Positions 42,873 through 45,827 of a stretch of DNA of 45,827 nt are shown piece by piece. Each line of letters begins with the position of its first letter. Position 1 is the stretch's first letter. This stretch comes from Actinomycetes bacterium (GTDB lineage Bacteria > Actinomycetota > Coriobacteriia > Coriobacteriales > Atopobiaceae), in NCBI GenBank assembly GCA_029546925.1, contig JAKPQM010000054.1:1-45827 (forward strand). Direction: 5' to 3'. A program made the translations under genes and the position numbers. A model generated the notes under the pieces. The model did no database searches. It was not told the DNA's origin and saw only the letters and a list, made by a program, of their open reading frames with translations.

Positions 42873-44201
42873 CTAGCAGCCGTCCTCCCTCCTGCGGATG
42901 GCGAGCGTGCCGCCCATCAGCAGCGCGGCGAGGCCGAGCATGGCGGGCAGCGCGGCGCTCCGGGCGCCGTCGCCGGTCGCGGGCAGCTCGGTGCGAGACG
43001 ATGCCTGCTGGGGTGTCTTCTCGGGCTCCGGCTCGGGTACGGGTACGGGCTCGGGATCCGGGTCGGGGACTACTTCCTCGGCGGGCTCGTCCACCGTAAT
43101 CGCAAATCCGCGCACCAGCTTCTCTCCCAGTGCAAGCGAGAGGTCATGCCACGAGATGGCGAATAGGCTATGGTCGTCATCGGCAGTATTTACACGCTGA
43201 TCGGAGAAGTAGTTGTCGCTGTCGTCCCAATAATCGTAATAGTCTCCGATCCACACAGTCGTGGGCTCGTCGACGCCTGAGGTGTTGCTGAACAGGACGA
43301 TTAAGTACGGGAGCCCCCCGTTGTCGTCGGCATCATCGGGATCGGTCGAGGTCATATAGAAGCCCCGCCCGCCGTCCATGAGTATTATGCTCGCGCTGTC
43401 ATCGCTACCGATTTGGATATCTCCCACAATGGCGAAATCGAAGTCGATGGTATCGTCCGCGCGCGCCCCTCCCCTCAAAGCGAGCTCAGGTACTCCGGAG
43501 TACTCGATGGAGTAGCGGACGAAGATGACGCGCCCATCCTCGGAGAAGCTGGGTTGGGCCGTGACCACCAGACCTGTACCCCAGAAGATATCTTCGACAT
43601 CAGAAAAGATATCGTCACCGACGCGGACAAGGGGCTCATATCCCCAATTGCCGCACATCGAGCTGATCCACTCACCATCGAACAGGAAACGAACATCTAT
43701 CGTCTGATCATAGTCATCGACGTAATAGGCCAGGAGCCCGTTGGGCCCTGCCGTGTAGCCATCGGGGGCGGGGACAGACGTCCCCCTCATCACCATCGGG
43801 GTTTCAGAATCTCCCTGCCCCTCGCCATCCTGCGCCTCGGCCGTTGCAAGCAGCTCTCCCTCCACGGGGCCTTCCTCCACCGCAGGTGCCCCCTGCTCCG
43901 TCTCTGACGCATCGACAACGGGTTCGGTATCATCGTCGACTTCCCCGTCCGTGGTCTCGGAAGCGATCGGCTCAGACGCCTCATCTGCAGGCTCTTCCTC
44001 CACGACAGACAGATCTGACTCCATCTCTTCCGTGACGGTCGCCTCGGTCGCTGCCTCCTCCACGCCGTCGCCGGACAGGTCCTCCGCGTAGGCGAGCGGA
44101 GCTGTTCCCAGGACGAGGCATACCGACAGCAGCGAGGCGAGCAGACGGGAAAGCGCCCCCGCCCCCTTGCCCTTCCGCGGCGATTGCGACCTGTGCGACA
44201 T
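42873..44201 (-). CDS. LPATG-anchored surface protein
   Basis: 442 residues. Signal peptide at residues 1-40 (basic MSHRSQSPRKGKG, hydrophobic ALSRLLASLLSVCLVLG, cut after APLAYA). An acidic, glutamate-rich low-complexity stretch to about 130, a predicted folded domain (about 140-390) with GVPELALRGGARADDTIDFD, a proline-glutamate stalk (VVPDPDPEPVPVPEPEPE), then LPATGD, a hydrophobic helix and basic tail RRREDGC, the substrate for a sortase A-type enzyme. No known ligand-binding domain recognised. ATG 44201 follows AAAGGGGA. Tandem paralogue of the next gene. Confidence 0.88.
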   Translation of the reverse strand: MSHRSQSPRKGKGAGALSRLLASLLSVCLVLGTAPLAYAEDLSGDGVEEAATEATVTEEMESDLSVVEEEPADEASEPIASETTDGEVDDDTEPVVDASETEQGAPAVEEGPVEGELLATAEAQDGEGQGDSETPMVMRGTSVPAPDGYTAGPNGLLAYYVDDYDQTIDVRFLFDGEWISSMCGNWGYEPLVRVGDDIFSDVEDIFWGTGLVVTAQPSFSEDGRVIFVRYSIEYSGVPELALRGGARADDTIDFDFAIVGDIQIGSDDSASIILMDGGRGFYMTSTDPDDADDNGGLPYLIVLFSNTSGVDEPTTVWIGDYYDYWDDSDNYFSDQRVNTADDDHSLFAISWHDLSLALGEKLVRGFAITVDEPAEEVVPDPDPEPVPVPEPEPEKTPQQASSRTELPATGDGARSAALPAMLGLAALLMGGTLAIRRREDGC

Positions 44202-44406
44202 GTATGTCCCCTTTCTCCCGCGACGGGCCCGCTCGATGCCCGGGGCCGTCCCTCTGTATGCGGGATACTGTAGGGCAAGCACGGGCGGCGGCCTTCAAGC
44301 CCGAGCCGTTTGTCAATGACAGTCCGCCGGAGCGCCGCTTCCGCCTGCGGGCGGCAAGACGTGAGCGGGCAGCGCCCTTTCCGCCCGCTTTTCTGCGAGA
44401 AGAAAT

Positions 44407-44438
44407 CGGACGGGGACCCGGATCCGGGCCCCCGTCCG
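44407..44438 (-). terminator. Hairpin after the second LPATG surface-protein gene
   Basis: Near copy of the hairpin at 42806-42838 (CGGACGGGG..CCCCCGTCCG), 34 bases after the stop at 44473. Followed by ATTTCTTCTCG on the minus strand, a slightly better tail. Confidence 0.55.
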
Positions 44439-44472
44439 ATCGCTGCGGGCCTTCATCTGGAAACGCGCGCCC

Positions 44473-45825
44473 CTAGCAGCCGTCCTCCCTCCTGCGGATG
44501 GCGAGCGTGCCGCCCATCAGCAGCACGGCGAGGCCGAGCATGGCGGGCAGCGCGGCGCTCCGGGCGCCGTCGCCGGTCGCGGGCAGCTCGGTGCGAGACG
44601 ATGCCTGCTGGGGTGTCTTCTCGGGCTCCGGCTCGGGTACGGGTACGGGCTCGGGTACGGGTTCCGGCTCGGGTACGGGTTCCGGCTCGGGCTCGGGATC
44701 CGGTTCGGGCTCCGGTTCTGGGAGCGCCTGCTCGGCGAGCTCGCCCACCGCACTCGCAATACCACGGGTCAAGATCTCCCCCCGCTCAAGCGAGAGTCCC
44801 CGCCACGAGACGGAGAATGCGCTGTCGATGCCACTGGCATTTGCGCGCTGCTCGGAGAAATAGTTGTCGCTCCAATACCCAAAGTCTCCTATCCACACGG
44901 CCGTGGGCTCGTCGACGCCTGAGGTGTTGCTGAAGTAGATGGCCAGAGACGCCGGCGTCCCATTGTCATCGAAATTATAGGCCGAGGTCATATAGAAGCC
45001 CCGCCCGCTGTCCATGAGCACCACGTTCGCGTAGTCATCGCTACCGATTTGGATGTCTCCCACAATGGCGAAATCGAAGTCGATGGTATCGTCCGCGCGC
45101 GCCCCTCCCCTTAAAGCGAGCTCAGGTACTCCGGAGTACTCGATGGAGTAGCGGAGGAAGATGGCGCGCCCATCCTCGGAGAAGCTGGGTTGGGCCGTGA
45201 CCATCAGCTCCGTACCCGTCATGATCGACCCAGCACCCACGAAGATCCGGTTGCCGTCGATGCGGACAACAGGGCGATATCCCCTATTGCCGTACGTCGA
45301 ACCGATCCACTCGCCGTCGAACAGGCCGCGGACATCGACCCTCTGTTCGTTGTCGATGCGATAGGCCAGAAGCCCGTTGGGTCCTTCCGTGTAGCCATCG
45401 GGAGCGGGAACGGCGGGAGCCTGCCTCATCATCGGGGTTTCAGAATCTCCCTGCGTCTCGCCAACGGATCCCTCTTCTCCGGCGCTTCTCCTGGTTGCGG
45501 CCTCGGTGTCAAAGCCCCCCTCCTCAGCAAGCGGATCCTGCGTGGCTGTCGTCTCTATATCTGCTGCGGCTTCTTCGGTGATCTCCCCGACTGCGTCGGG
45601 GCCATCTTGATCAGAGCTCTCCACTGCGGCAGGCTCCGACTCCTGCACCGGCTCCGGCTCCTGCACCGGCTCCAGCTCCTGCACCTGCTCGACCGCTGCC
45701 TCCTCCACGCCGTCGCCGGACAGGTCCTCCGCGTAGGCGAGCGGAGCTGTTCCCAGGACGAGGCATACCGACAGCAGCGAGGCGAGCAGACGGGAAAGCG
45801 CCCCCGCCCCCTTGCCCTTCCGCGG
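44473..45825 (-). CDS. LPATG-anchored surface protein, paralogue, start just outside window
   Basis: 451 residues visible. Aligning with its neighbour, only about seven codons (MSHRSQS) lie past the window edge. Same signal peptide, middle domain, stalk and anchor. The stalk is longer, with repeated PEPEPVPEPE units (about residues 375-405), and the acidic N-terminal region differs (repeats of EPVQE). The terminal 70 residues and the central GVPELALRGGARADD block are nearly identical to the first copy; the intervening parts have diverged. Confidence 0.88.
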   Translation of the reverse strand, partial: PRKGKGAGALSRLLASLLSVCLVLGTAPLAYAEDLSGDGVEEAAVEQVQELEPVQEPEPVQESEPAAVESSDQDGPDAVGEITEEAAADIETTATQDPLAEEGGFDTEAATRRSAGEEGSVGETQGDSETPMMRQAPAVPAPDGYTEGPNGLLAYRIDNEQRVDVRGLFDGEWIGSTYGNRGYRPVVRIDGNRIFVGAGSIMTGTELMVTAQPSFSEDGRAIFLRYSIEYSGVPELALRGGARADDTIDFDFAIVGDIQIGSDDYANVVLMDSGRGFYMTSAYNFDDNGTPASLAIYFSNTSGVDEPTAVWIGDFGYWSDNYFSEQRANASGIDSAFSVSWRGLSLERGEILTRGIASAVGELAEQALPEPEPEPDPEPEPEPVPEPEPVPEPVPVPEPEPEKTPQQASSRTELPATGDGARSAALPAMLGLAVLLMGGTLAIRRREDGC

Positions 45826-45827
45826 CG

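Overview
The window is a high-GC, gene-dense stretch from an anaerobic bacterium. Strict-anaerobe enzymes (pyruvate:ferredoxin oxidoreductase, class III ribonucleotide reductase, hybrid cluster protein, a C_GCAxxG_C_C protein), ferredoxin-rich flavin oxidoreductases, an FtsE with a long N-terminal extension and LPATG-anchored surface proteins suggest a gut-type actinobacterium of the class Coriobacteriia (Collinsella/Eggerthella relatives). That placement is inference from gene content and style; there is no rRNA in the window.

Layout. 1-2407: nifJ (minus), cut by the window edge. 2604-5191: an unrecognised gene, gluQ, tRNA-Ser(GCT) and a phosphopantetheinyl transferase-like gene, followed by a 44-bp perfect inverted repeat. 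5422-11533: a redox block with a NuoF-tail/ferredoxin protein, a NuoG-GltD fusion flavoprotein, a fumarate-reductase-like flavoprotein and a divergent MFS transporter. 11546-13057: 95-bp tandem repeats, two DUF1097-type membrane genes and a leader hairpin. 13189-14694: an AlbA_2/Schlafen-type gene broken by two frameshifts. 14902-17023: acyl-phosphate pathway operon (phosphate acyltransferase, butyrate-type kinase). 17293-18582: AAA_14/DUF4143 ATPase. 18647-22527: thiolase, DUF35 and acyl carrier protein operon with a divergent PucR-type regulator. 22812-27467: flavodoxin-like protein, ftsEX, C_GCAxxG_C_C protein, transaldolase-like aldolase and tRNA-Thr(TGT).

27542-32446 is a defence block. 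An EcoRII-type restriction enzyme and its cytosine-5 methyltransferase sit directly downstream of a two-gene cassette: an HD-RyR protein and a four-helix membrane protein resembling SLATT effectors. I regard this cassette as the best candidate for a little-described conflict or signalling system. 33409-36572 is the anaerobic nucleotide reduction locus: two well-spaced NrdR-like boxes, an NrdD that stops just after its zinc site, a separate 66-residue gene carrying the missing glycyl-radical domain, and an NrdG-type activase. A 41-bp inverted-repeat element, an iron-sulfur aldo/keto reductase, mntP, an isoprenylcysteine-methyltransferase-like protein, hcp and an HTH regulator follow. The right end holds two tandem LPATG surface proteins made by a roughly 1.6-kb duplication; the second lacks only about seven start codons.

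The metabolic genes fit together as pyruvate to acetyl-CoA plus reduced ferredoxin (nifJ), electron transfer to an organic acceptor (flavoproteins plus transporter), and ATP from acyl-phosphates (acyltransferase and kinase). All functions are read from sequence resemblance alone; no database search was run.
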